Assembly (NCBI GenBank): GCA_964560325.1
Contig: CAZLLV010000100.1
Span: forward strand, 1-16,597
Origin: CAZLLV01 sp964560325
GTDB lineage: Bacteria > Acidobacteriota > Thermoanaerobaculia > Multivoradales > DATKCC01
Length of the DNA: 16,597 bases
Direction of reading: 5' to 3'
Position numbers and translations under genes: made by a program
Shown: piece by piece, positions 7,648-14,333 of the stretch
How positions within the stretch are numbered: the stretch's first letter is position 1
How the letters are laid out: every line of letters starts with the position of its first letter
The notes under the pieces: model-generated
Databases searched by the model: none
The model's input: the letters and a program-made list of their open reading frames with translations, nothing else
Told to the model about the DNA's origin: nothing

Positions 7648-8712
7648 CTAGCGAGAGGCGATCAGCTCGAGGGTGGTCACGACGGCGCGGGCCAGCGGCC
7701 GATGGTCGGCCTGGCCCTGGCCGGCGATGCCGAAGGCGGTGCCGTGGTCGACCGAGGTGCGCAGGTAGGGCAGGCCGAGGGTCCAGTTGGTCGCGTCTCC
7801 GAAGGCGGCGGTCTTGACCGCGATCAGCCCCTGGTCGTGGTAGAGCGCGAGGACCCAGTCGAACTCGCCGCGGAGCGCCCGGGCGAAGAGCGAGTCGGCG
7901 CTCTCCGGGCCGTGGGCGTCGATCCCGCGCCGCCGCGCTTCGGCCACCGCCGGCGCAACCCGCTCCGCGTCGGCGCTCCCCAAGAGGCCCCCTTCGCCCG
8001 CGTGCGGATCGAGCCCGGCGACGGCGATCCGCCTCCGCGAGCCGTCTCCCACGGCCGGCGCGTGCCGGTCGAGGCAGACGAGCGCCTCGACCAGGGCCGG
8101 CGTCGTCACCCGCTCGATCGCCTCCCGGAGCGGCACGTGGGTCGAGAGCAGCGCCACCCGGAGCCCCGGGGAGAGGAAGGTCATCAGGTAGTCGCGCCCA
8201 TACCGCTCCAGGCCGGCGCCATCGGCGAGGTAGTCGGTGTGACCGGTGAAGCCGGGCAGCGCGTGGCGGGCGATCGACTCCTTCGAGACCGGCGCGGTGA
8301 CGAGTGCCGCCGCGACCCCCCGCCGGGCGAGATCGACCCCGGCGTCGAGGGCCGCGAGCGCTCCCTTCGCGTCGTCCGGGCCGGAGCGGCCGGGCTCGAC
8401 GGTCCGGGGCCGGCCGACCGGGTCGAAGACCGGCACCCGGCCTTCCCCGGCGATCTTCGTCAGCTCCGCCTCGGCGGGCTCCTTCGGCAGGAAGACCAAT
8501 CGCTCCCACGCCGCCGCCGCCACCGCCCCCCGCACCGATTCCAGGGCGGCGCGCTCGGCGATCAGCAGCGGGACGTAGGGCGAGGTCGCCGCATTGGCCT
8601 GGCCAGCCCGGCCGGCGACCAGCTTCAGCAGGATCTCGGGACCGATCCCGGCGGGGTCCCCCTGGGTGAGGGCGAGGATCGGCGGTGTGGGGAAGGCGCT
8701 CAGGCGCTCAAT
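7648..8712 (-). CDS. pdxA: 4-hydroxythreonine-4-phosphate dehydrogenase, non-canonical start
   Basis: PdxA oxidises 4-phosphohydroxy-L-threonine with NAD in the DXP-dependent pyridoxal phosphate pathway. The family signature ALTQGDPAGIGPEILLK is read close to the N-terminus. VTAPVSKESI and GHTDYLA (metal-binding His), DPHAGEGG, LYHDQGLIAVK (second His) and SVDHGTAFGIAG follow in order. The frame upstream of GDPAGIGPE contains no ATG, GTG or TTG near the expected start. The candidates are ATT at 8712-8710, which overlaps the upstream TGA stop as ATTGA, or CTG at 8703. I give the ATT boundary, which makes 354 residues; CTG would give 351. The GTG at 8535 would remove the conserved N-terminus and is too short. 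It is the last gene of the ricT operon. Confidence 0.9.
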   Translation of the reverse strand: MERLSAFPTPPILALTQGDPAGIGPEILLKLVAGRAGQANAATSPYVPLLIAERAALESVRGAVAAAAWERLVFLPKEPAEAELTKIAGEGRVPVFDPVGRPRTVEPGRSGPDDAKGALAALDAGVDLARRGVAAALVTAPVSKESIARHALPGFTGHTDYLADGAGLERYGRDYLMTFLSPGLRVALLSTHVPLREAIERVTTPALVEALVCLDRHAPAVGDGSRRRIAVAGLDPHAGEGGLLGSADAERVAPAVAEARRRGIDAHGPESADSLFARALRGEFDWVLALYHDQGLIAVKTAAFGDATNWTLGLPYLRTSVDHGTAFGIAGQGQADHRPLARAVVTTLELIASR

Positions 8713-9064
8713 CCTCGTCTTCCGGCTCGCCCGTTTCGCTGTCCGCGCGCGCCGCGGTCCGCCGGCGCGCGCGCTGCTCCGCCGCCTTGAACAGGTAGCG
8801 GATGTTGTGCTTCGGGATCAACAGGCTCGGCCCGTCGTTGCGGTTGAGCTTGATCATCGCCCGGTCGTACCACTCGATCCAGCCGCGGAGCTCTTCGTCG
8901 TTGGTCAGAACCACCACCATCGAGGTGCGGTTCGCCATCTGCTTGAGGTAGTAGTACTCCTCCGCGTTGGTCTGCTCGGGCGGCGCCTGCTTGCGGCGCA
9001 CGCCGCGCGGCCCCCCGCTCTTCGCGTCCGGCGAGTCCGGACGGATCAACTTTCGATTCGCCAT
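8708..9064 (-). CDS. Divergent Hfq/Sm-like RNA chaperone
   Basis: This 118-residue protein has an Hfq-like core at about residues 35-95. MVVVLTNDEELRGWIEWYD (49-67) matches the Sm1 strand pattern of Hfq, with a VxLxNxxxLxGxIxxxD spacing. IPKHNIRYLFK (83-93) carries the KH pair of the Sm2 motif (YKHA in classical Hfq). The core is flanked by a basic N-terminal extension of about 34 residues and by an Arg-rich then acidic C-terminal tail ending GEPEDED. The usual distal N-terminal Gln is not at its normal place. It probably forms a ring that binds U-rich RNA, but this is inferred. ATG at 9064 lies 8 bases after the ricT stop, so the two are likely co-translated. Longer in-frame ORF upstream is a shadow of ricT. 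Confidence 0.8.
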   Translation of the reverse strand: MANRKLIRPDSPDAKSGGPRGVRRKQAPPEQTNAEEYYYLKQMANRTSMVVVLTNDEELRGWIEWYDRAMIKLNRNDGPSLLIPKHNIRYLFKAAEQRARRRTAARADSETGEPEDED

Positions 9065-9072
9065 GGTCCGTG

Positions 9073-9783
9073 CTACCTCCGAGCTCGACGCCGCTTCCGC
9101 TCGTACTGGTCGTCCTCGTAGGCGAGGCAGCAGAGCAACCGGCCGCACTGGCCGGAGATCTTCGACGGGTTGAGCGACAGGTTCTGCCGCTTCGCCATCT
9201 GGATCGAGATCGGCTTGAAGTCGTTCAGCCAGGTCGAGCAGCAGAGGGTCTGGCCGCACACGCCGATGCCGCCGAGGAGCTTCGCCTCGTCGCGCGCGCC
9301 GACCTGGACCATCTGGACCCGCACCTGGAACCGCTGGGAAAGATCGCGCACGAGCTGCCGGAAGTCGACCCGGCCGTCGGCGGTGAAGTAGAAGGTCGCT
9401 TTCTTGCCGAAGAGCTCGAAGTCGACCCGCGACACTTTCATCTCCAGCCCGAGCTCCCGCGAGCGCTCCTGGCAGAAGCGCTTGGCGGTCACCTCGTTCA
9501 TCGTCTGCTGGTCGTGGGCCGCCGTGTCCTCCGACGTCGCCCGCCGCAGCACCGGCCGAGCCGTGCTCTTCTGGCACGGCTTGAAGACCGGCATCGGCGA
9601 CTTCTCCACCCGGCCGAACGCCGGCCCGTGGTCGAGCTCGACCACCAGCGTCTCGCCCCTGTCGAAGCTCTCGCCGCCGGTCTTGCACAGCGTGAGGTTG
9701 GTCTCCTCGCCGAAGCGGACCCCGACGAAGCGGTCCTCGACGGTGGTCGACTGGCCTTGGTAGGAGCAGCCTGCGCAACTCAT
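9073..9783 (-). CDS. ricT: PSP1-domain protein, RicT/YaaT family
   Basis: The 236-residue protein carries a PSP1 C-terminal domain. In Bacillus, RicT works in the Y-complex (RicA, RicF, RicT), which binds iron-sulfur clusters and promotes RNase Y-dependent mRNA maturation (known for that family; role here inferred). Cysteine motifs CGQTLCC near 176-182 and CGRLLCC near 213-219 are the expected ones, and MSCAGC adds two cysteines at the N-terminus. VDFELFGKKATFYFTADGRVDFRQLVRDL and GGIGVCGQT are the family core, here about residues 115-180. The ATG at 9783 is chosen because a GAGGAA box lies 9 bases upstream and the family N-terminus fits. The C-terminus ends in an Arg-rich tail. RicA and RicF are not in the window; an Hfq-like gene follows directly. 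Confidence 0.92.
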   Translation of the reverse strand: MSCAGCSYQGQSTTVEDRFVGVRFGEETNLTLCKTGGESFDRGETLVVELDHGPAFGRVEKSPMPVFKPCQKSTARPVLRRATSEDTAAHDQQTMNEVTAKRFCQERSRELGLEMKVSRVDFELFGKKATFYFTADGRVDFRQLVRDLSQRFQVRVQMVQVGARDEAKLLGGIGVCGQTLCCSTWLNDFKPISIQMAKRQNLSLNPSKISGQCGRLLCCLAYEDDQYERKRRRARR

Positions 9784-9792
9784 CGGATGGGA

Positions 9793-9798
9793 TTCCTC
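9793..9798 (-). promoter_or_regulatory. Shine-Dalgarno box (GAGGAA) fixing the ricT start
   Basis: GAGGAA on the minus strand lies 9 bases before the ATG at 9783. It decides between this start and a longer in-frame extension to 9921 that would pass through the promoter. Confidence 0.7.
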
Positions 9799-9891
9799 GA
9801 TTCCGGCGCCGCGCTCCGTGGTGAGCCCGGGAGCCGGCTTCCGGGAAAAGAAGGCTGTCGAAGTCGTTGAAGCAATGGATCGAACGCCGTC

Positions 9892-9921
9892 ATTATGGCA
9901 ATGGGCCGAACAGCCTGTCAA
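9892..9921 (-). promoter_or_regulatory. Sigma70-type promoter of the ricT operon
   Basis: On the minus strand TTGACA (9921-9916, perfect) and CATAAT (9897-9892, one mismatch) are separated by 18 bases. Transcription would begin near 9885, leaving a 5' leader of about 100 bases before the ricT ATG at 9783. The 198-base gap between purD and ricT is locally AT-richer than its surroundings. I see no clear terminator for purD in it. This promoter should drive ricT, hfq-like and pdxA together. Confidence 0.75.
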
Positions 9922-9981
9922 TGAACGACAACGCCCTACGTATCGGCGAATTCCCGTTGCCGCCGGCGTGGAATCGGGTCG

Positions 9982-11277
9982 TCAACCGGCCCGTTCGAGG
10001 ACCCGCCGGCCGATGTCGCGGCGCAGCACCTTCGACGGCCACTCGATCTCCGCGGCCGCGAGATAGGCGCGCCGGAGGGCTTCGACCAGCTTCGGACCGC
10101 GGCCGCAGACCGAGAGAACCCGCCCGCCGGCGGCGACCAGCGTCTGCTCCTGCCCGGGATCGCGAGCGTCGAACGCCGTGCCGGCGTGGAAGACCTCCAC
10201 GCCCTCGTGGGCGCGCGCCGCCTCGATCCCCCGGATCGCCTCGCCCTTCACCGCCTTGTCCGGGTAGCCGGCGCTCGCCAGCACGATGCAGGCGGCGGCG
10301 TCGCTCGAAAAGCGGACGCGCTGCTCGCCGAAGTCGCCCTCGGCGCCGGCGGCGAGCAGCGGCAGGAGGTCGCCGTCGAAGCGCATCAGGAGCGGCTGCG
10401 CCTCCGGGTCGCCCAGGCGGACGTTGAACTCGAGCACCTTCGGCCCTTCCTCGGTGAGCACCAGGCCGGCGTAGAGGAAGCCCCGGAACGGCCGGTTCTC
10501 GGCCGCCATGCCGCGGACCGTCGGGATCATCACCGTCTTCAGGACCTCTTCGGCGAGCTCGCGCGAGACGATGCCGGACGGGCTGTGGGCGCCCATGCCG
10601 CCGGTGTTCGGGCCGGTGTCGCCGTCGCCGATCCGCTTGTAGTCCTTCGAGGTGGCGAGCGGCAGGACGCGGGTACCGTCCGACAGGGCGATGAACGAGA
10701 CCTCCTCGCCGGTCAAGAAGCGCTCGACCACCAGCCGGTCGCCGCTCGCGCCGAAGCGCCGCTCCTCGAAGAAGACCGAGAGCGCCTGGTCGAGCTCTTC
10801 GTCGGTCTCCGGGATGAGCACGCCCTTGCCGGCGGCGAGCCCGTCCGCCTTGAGCACCACCGGCAGGCCGAAGGCGCGTGCCGCCTTCCTCGCCTCGGCC
10901 GCGTCGTGGACGACCTCGAAATCGGCGGTCGGGATCTCGTGGCGCGCCATGAACTCCTTGGCGAAGACCTTGCTGCCCTCGAGCCGCGCCGCCTCGCGCG
11001 ACGGACCGAAGACGGCGAGGCCGCGGCGTCCGAGCTCGTCGGCGAGGCCGAGGGTGAGCGGGAGCTCGGGGCCGACGATGGTGAGGTCGATCTTGAGATC
11101 GGCGGCGAAGCCGGCGAGCCCCTGGACGTCGTCGACGTCTTCCGCCACCAGGTCGGCGACCTCGGCGATGCCCGGGTTGCCCGGAGCGCAGTAGAGCTCG
11201 TCGAGCTCCGGGCTCTGGGCGAGCTTCCAGCAGAGGGCGTGCTCTCGGGCACCGGAACCGACAACCAGGACTCGCAT
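9982..11277 (-). CDS. purD: Phosphoribosylamine--glycine ligase (GAR synthetase)
   Basis: PurD joins phosphoribosylamine and glycine with ATP to make glycinamide ribonucleotide, the second step of purine synthesis, in the cytoplasm. The 431-residue product starts MRVLVVGSGAREHALCW, the classic N-domain. The ATP-grasp region has GPSREAARLEGSK, VVLKADGLAAGKGV near residue 140 and DGDTGPNTGGMGAHSP near 215. LEFNVRLGDPEAQPLLMR holds metal ligands, and a C-terminal domain closes the fold. Length is typical. The ATG at 11277 overlaps the stop of the upstream phosphate acetyltransferase gene as TGATG, which implies translational coupling. A TTG three bases earlier is possible but less likely. No other purine gene is nearby. 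Confidence 0.97.
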   Translation of the reverse strand: MRVLVVGSGAREHALCWKLAQSPELDELYCAPGNPGIAEVADLVAEDVDDVQGLAGFAADLKIDLTIVGPELPLTLGLADELGRRGLAVFGPSREAARLEGSKVFAKEFMARHEIPTADFEVVHDAAEARKAARAFGLPVVLKADGLAAGKGVLIPETDEELDQALSVFFEERRFGASGDRLVVERFLTGEEVSFIALSDGTRVLPLATSKDYKRIGDGDTGPNTGGMGAHSPSGIVSRELAEEVLKTVMIPTVRGMAAENRPFRGFLYAGLVLTEEGPKVLEFNVRLGDPEAQPLLMRFDGDLLPLLAAGAEGDFGEQRVRFSSDAAACIVLASAGYPDKAVKGEAIRGIEAARAHEGVEVFHAGTAFDARDPGQEQTLVAAGGRVLSVCGRGPKLVEALRRAYLAAAEIEWPSKVLRRDIGRRVLERAG

Positions 11278-12305
11278 CAATCGTTCTCCCTCATCTGGGC
11301 CGCGGTCACGGCGGTGATGGCGATCGCGTCGACGACGTCTTCGACCGAGCAGCCGCGCGACAGGTCGTTGACCGGCGCCGCCAGCCCCTGGAGGAGCGGC
11401 CCCACGGCGCGCGCGCCGGCCAGGCGCTCGGTCAGCTTGTAGGCGATGTTGCCGGCGTCGAGGTCGGGGAAGACCAGCACGTTCGCCCGCCCCCCGACGG
11501 CGCTCCCCGGTGCCTTGCGCTCCGCGATCGGCGGCACCAGCGCCGCGTCGGCCTGGAGCTCGCCGTCGAAGACGAAGGAGACCTCCCGCCGGCGCAGCTC
11601 CTCGACCGCCCGGCGCACCTTCTCGACCCGCGGGTGCTCGGCGCTCCCCCGGGTAGAGAACGACAGCAGCGCCACCCGCGGCTCCTCGCCGAGGAGCACA
11701 CGGCAGCTCGCGGCGGCGGCCTCGGCGATGTCCGCCAAGCCCGCCGGGTCGGGGTCGGGCAGCACGCCGCAGTCGCTGTAGATCAGGCTCCGGCCGTCCG
11801 GCAGTACCATCAGGAAGCAGGACGAGACGACCGAGAGGCCGGGGCGCGGGCCGATCGAGCGGATCGCGGCGCGCAGCACCTCCGGGGTGGTCGCGACCGC
11901 CCCCATCACCGCCCCGGCCGAGCGCCCGGTCGCCACCCGGAGCGCGGCGTGGTACAGCCGGTCGCGCGCCAGCCCCTCGACCTCGGCACGCTTCGCCCCG
12001 GCGCCGCTGCCGCGCGCGGCGCGCATCGCGGCGCGCCGCTCCTGGAGGTGGTCGGCGAGCGCGTCCGACGCCCCGTCCGCCGCCGGGTCGAGCGACCGCG
12101 CCGGCACCTCGACCCCCGCCTCGCGCGCCGCCGCCGCCACCCCCTCCGGCGTGCCCAGGAGGAGCGGTCGCGCGATCCCGTCGGCCGCCCCACGCTCGGC
12201 GGCGGCGACGATCCGCGGGTCGTCGCCCTCGGCGAGCACGATCTCGACCGGGCCGCCCGGTGCACGCTGGGCGGTCTCGCGGAGGCTGGCGAGGGGATCG
12301 GGCAT
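11277..12305 (-). CDS. pta: Phosphate acetyltransferase (short Pta type)
   Basis: The 342-residue protein belongs to the phosphate acetyl/butyryltransferase family, which interconverts acetyl-CoA and acetyl phosphate. It begins with VEIVLAEGDDPRIVAAAERG, a short form of the family N-terminus. Later come VVSSCFLMVLPDG and YSDCGVLPDPDP near residue 165-185, LLSFSTRGSAEHPRVEKV near 225, and ANVLVFPDLDAGNIAYKL near 277. The C-terminal DLSRGCSVEDVVDAIAITA is diagnostic. It matches the single-domain Pta/EutD class, not the long form with regulatory domains. No acetate kinase gene adjoins it; instead it overlaps purD. The ATG at 12305 is the first start consistent with the family, and no good Shine-Dalgarno sequence precedes it. 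Butyryltransferase activity cannot be excluded. Confidence 0.92.
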   Translation of the reverse strand: MPDPLASLRETAQRAPGGPVEIVLAEGDDPRIVAAAERGAADGIARPLLLGTPEGVAAAAREAGVEVPARSLDPAADGASDALADHLQERRAAMRAARGSGAGAKRAEVEGLARDRLYHAALRVATGRSAGAVMGAVATTPEVLRAAIRSIGPRPGLSVVSSCFLMVLPDGRSLIYSDCGVLPDPDPAGLADIAEAAAASCRVLLGEEPRVALLSFSTRGSAEHPRVEKVRRAVEELRRREVSFVFDGELQADAALVPPIAERKAPGSAVGGRANVLVFPDLDAGNIAYKLTERLAGARAVGPLLQGLAAPVNDLSRGCSVEDVVDAIAITAVTAAQMREND

Positions 12306-12342
12306 CGGGGGTGGAGGTGGTGGCCGCGGGCCGGGTGGCGGC

Positions 12343-12348
12343 AGTCTA
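12343..12348 (-). promoter_or_regulatory. Possible -10 element (TAGACT) for pta-purD
   Basis: In the 126-base divergent gap between pta and the porin gene the minus strand reads TGGTAGACTGCC, which would put a transcript start about 30 bases before the pta ATG. I find no convincing -35 box. Weak inference. Confidence 0.25.
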
Positions 12349-12383
12349 CCAGTCGCCGTGCCTCCGCCGTGCCCCCCGCGTGT

Positions 12384-12389
12384 TAGGGT
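12384..12389 (+). promoter_or_regulatory. Possible -10 element (TAGGGT) for the porin gene
   Basis: TAGGGT lies 42 bases before the porin ATG at 12432, in the same divergent gap. No -35 box is evident, so the assignment rests only on position and on the T-A---T pattern. Confidence 0.25.
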
Positions 12390-12431
12390 TCGCCCGGCCC
12401 CCTTCCCTGCGGAATGTTGATCGGAGACGCC

Positions 12432-13835
12432 ATGCGGACGCTCCTCCTCTCGCCGGTCCTCCTGCTCCTTCTCGGCTCCCTCGTCGGTGCGGCCGCCGCC
12501 CCGTCGGCCGCGGCGCAGGACGAATCGTTCCCCGCCGGCGACGCGGAGAGCGCCGAGGACGCCGAGGGCGTCGGGCGCCGCGTCGAGCTCGGCATCGAGG
12601 TCAAGGCCCACTACCGGTCGAGCGACGAGACTCGGATCGCGGTGCCGTTCGACTTCGACCACCCGGCGCTGCCGCCGGTCGAGACGCCGGTCTTCCTGGA
12701 GACGGTCGACCCGGGCGATTCGGTCGAGGTTTCGGTCGTCACCCTCTTCCTCGACGCGGGGCTGGGCGACGGGGTGGACGCGCACGTGAAGCTCGACCTG
12801 ATCGACCTCTACGACCGGAACCCGACGTCCGGCGACCGCCGGGTCGACGTGGACGAGGCGTGGCTCCGCTTCGGGCAGGAGATGGCGGCGGGCGAGGTGC
12901 CGCCGGCCGGGATGCCGGTGGCGGCGTACCTGAAGGTCGGCAAGATGCCCCGGTTCGAGCGTCAGGACGACCGGCACCTGGAGAGCTACGGCCTCGTCTC
13001 GACCGCCTTCAATCGCTTCGAGGACTTGGGGGTCGAGCTGGGGGTCGACGTCGGCCGGAACCTCTACTTGAAGGCCTCGGCGACCCAGGGAAACCCGGTC
13101 TTCTTCCGCGATCCGAACGCGCTCGCCGGGGACAACGGCATCGAGGAGCAGGTGCGCTTCGGCGACGACCCGCCGCTCGGCTCCGGCTTCCCGATCCTCT
13201 ACGACGCCGAGGTCGAGGATCTCGACACCGACGGCGACCTCGAGTACGCCCTCGGAATCGGCGCGCGCTTCGCGAACCTCTCGGGCAGCCGCGCGGTCGA
13301 CCTGCTCCTGTTCGGTAACCGGCGCGACCTGGCGGACACGGTCGACCTCGAGGGCACCGAGTACGGCGGCGACCTCGATCTGCTCGACGGGCCTTTCGGC
13401 ATCCTGCCCTACCCGGCCCTCGACGGCCGGAGCAAGGAGGAGGTGGGCGCCAACCTCTGGGTCTACGTCGAAGGCTTCTCGTTCTTCGGCCAGTACGTCG
13501 ACCAGGACCTCGCCGGGCTGCCCCGGAGCGGCGCCGAGGGCGAGGTCGCGTGGGCGTTCGACCTGCCGCTCGTCTGGGCGCTCGGCGGGCGGCAGCTCTT
13601 TCCCTTCGTCCAGCCGGCGGTGCGCTACTCGCGGCTCGACAACGACTTCGCGAACCCGGTGGTCACGCCGTCGCCGAGCGGTGCCTGGGACTGGGAGAAG
13701 ATCGACTTCGGCGTCCGCCTCGGCGTCGTCCCCGGAACCGACCTGACCCTCGAGTACGCCCGCAACCGCTTCCGGACCGCGGGCGGCGAGCGGGAGGCCG
13801 ACGAGCTGCTGACCACGCTGCGCTGGCTGTTTTGA
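12432..13835 (+). CDS. Outer-membrane beta-barrel porin
   Basis: The 467-residue product has a signal peptide: MRTLLLSPVLLLLLGSLVG and a small-residue stretch ending AAAQD, with likely cleavage near residue 28. An acidic linker follows. The rest shows alternating hydrophobic/polar strands with many Asp and Gly turns, and it ends LLTTLRWLF, a C-terminal Phe with the spacing recognised by the BAM machinery. KVGKMPRFERQDDRHLESYGLVSTAFNRFEDLG near 170-200 resembles the porin region of phosphate-selective (OprP/O-like) proteins, which is my best family guess. The transported solute is unknown. I choose the second ATG (12432) because GGAG lies 5 bases before it; the ATG at 12414 would add six residues without a ribosome site. 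It diverges from pta. Confidence 0.85.
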   Translation: MRTLLLSPVLLLLLGSLVGAAAAPSAAAQDESFPAGDAESAEDAEGVGRRVELGIEVKAHYRSSDETRIAVPFDFDHPALPPVETPVFLETVDPGDSVEVSVVTLFLDAGLGDGVDAHVKLDLIDLYDRNPTSGDRRVDVDEAWLRFGQEMAAGEVPPAGMPVAAYLKVGKMPRFERQDDRHLESYGLVSTAFNRFEDLGVELGVDVGRNLYLKASATQGNPVFFRDPNALAGDNGIEEQVRFGDDPPLGSGFPILYDAEVEDLDTDGDLEYALGIGARFANLSGSRAVDLLLFGNRRDLADTVDLEGTEYGGDLDLLDGPFGILPYPALDGRSKEEVGANLWVYVEGFSFFGQYVDQDLAGLPRSGAEGEVAWAFDLPLVWALGGRQLFPFVQPAVRYSRLDNDFANPVVTPSPSGAWDWEKIDFGVRLGVVPGTDLTLEYARNRFRTAGGEREADELLTTLRWLF

Positions 13836-13839
13836 TGGA

Positions 13840-13845
13840 TACGAT
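13840..13845 (+). promoter_or_regulatory. Possible -10 element (TACGAT) before the truncated secreted-protein gene
   Basis: TACGAT followed by CCGG repeats the decamer found before kynA. It sits 15 bases before the ATG at 13861 and 5 bases after the porin stop. No -35 box is obvious. Confidence 0.35.
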
Positions 13846-13860
13846 CCGGCTGATCCCACG

Positions 13861-13962
13861 ATGAGGACGAAGAGGACGATGAGAACGAAGGCCCGAGGGC
13901 TGCTGCTCCTCGCCGCCGCCCTGTCGGCGCCGGCGGCCGCGGCCGATCTGACCGGCCGGATC
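13861..13962 (+). CDS. Signal peptide and first residues of a secreted protein, cut at the junction
   Basis: The frame opens with ATG at 13861 or, equally possible, ATG at 13879. It encodes a basic n-region, a leucine/alanine core (ARGLLLLAAALSAPAAAA) and a likely cleavage site before DLTGRI. Mature proteins beginning LTGR(I/V) are common among carboxypeptidase-regulatory-like (Ig-fold) secreted proteins, so that is a possible identity, but only six mature residues remain. Beyond about 13962 the frame continues for 190 codons, yet it reads the wrong strand of the TIGR02588 and TIGR02587 genes and has no protein character. The first two start regions are near-duplicates: ATGAGGACGAAG and ATGAGAACGAAG, 18 bases apart. 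The gene should continue in sequence not present here. Confidence 0.6.
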
Positions 13963-13970
13963 GCGCATGA
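13950..13970. other. Non-homologous junction between two unrelated sequence blocks
   Basis: A plus-strand secreted-protein gene and a minus-strand TIGR02588 gene, each incomplete at its 3' end, meet here with no intergenic space. Base composition and codon preference change at the same place. The shared stretch contains the palindrome CCGGCCGG at about 13952-13959, which could be micro-homology for a false join. The exact base cannot be fixed by eye. Confidence 0.75.
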
Positions 13971-14322
13971 AGAACAGACCGGCGCGCCGCCGCGAATTGG
14001 GCGGCAGGTAATCGATGGTCGCCGCACTGGTCTCGACGACGCCGTCATTGTTTGCGAGGCTGCCTACGACGCCCAGCGCCGCGGCGGTCTTTCCACCGTC
14101 GTTGCTGACGAGGATCTCCACCAGCCAGCCTTCGGGCTGCGGGCTGACTTCGAGCACGGACACGCTGACGGCAGGCGGTGTTTTGTCCCGTCGCAGTGCC
14201 TCGGTGGCGAGCACGGCGATCGCCGCACCGGTCAGGAGCAGGCCGAGACCGCCTACGATCCATTCGGCGAGCGGTGCCTCGCTTGCGTTTCGGTGCTTCG
14301 GGGATTCGCGGTTGGCGGTCAC
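13957..14322 (-). CDS. TIGR02588 family protein, C-terminus missing at the junction
   Basis: About 122 residues remain of a small conserved protein of unknown function. It has one membrane helix near residues 20-43 (WIVGGLGLLLTGAAIAVLA), a short basic segment, and a beta-rich extracytoplasmic domain with VSPQPEGWLVEILVSNDGGKTAAAL and TIDYLPPNSRRRAGLFFMRDP at the end. These are the marks by which I recognise TIGR02588. In that family a further short C-terminal stretch follows GLFF-DP; here the frame runs on into Arg- and Gly-rich sequence that is the antisense of the secreted-protein and porin genes. The GTG start at 14322 is supported by a strong AGGAGG box 5 bases upstream that overlaps the stop of the TIGR02587 gene. 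The two genes form an operon. Confidence 0.75.
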
Positions 14323-14327
14323 GCAAG

Positions 14328-14333
14328 CCTCCT
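14328..14333 (-). promoter_or_regulatory. Shine-Dalgarno box (AGGAGG) of the TIGR02588 gene
   Basis: A perfect AGGAGG on the minus strand overlaps the TAG stop of the TIGR02587 gene and lies 5 bases before the GTG at 14322, which supports that GTG as the start. Confidence 0.75.

Noticed and set aside
12306..14048. Upstream extension of the pta frame, and other minus-strand frames across the porin gene
   Set aside because: They are antisense to the porin and cross the junction. The pta family N-terminus begins at 12305.
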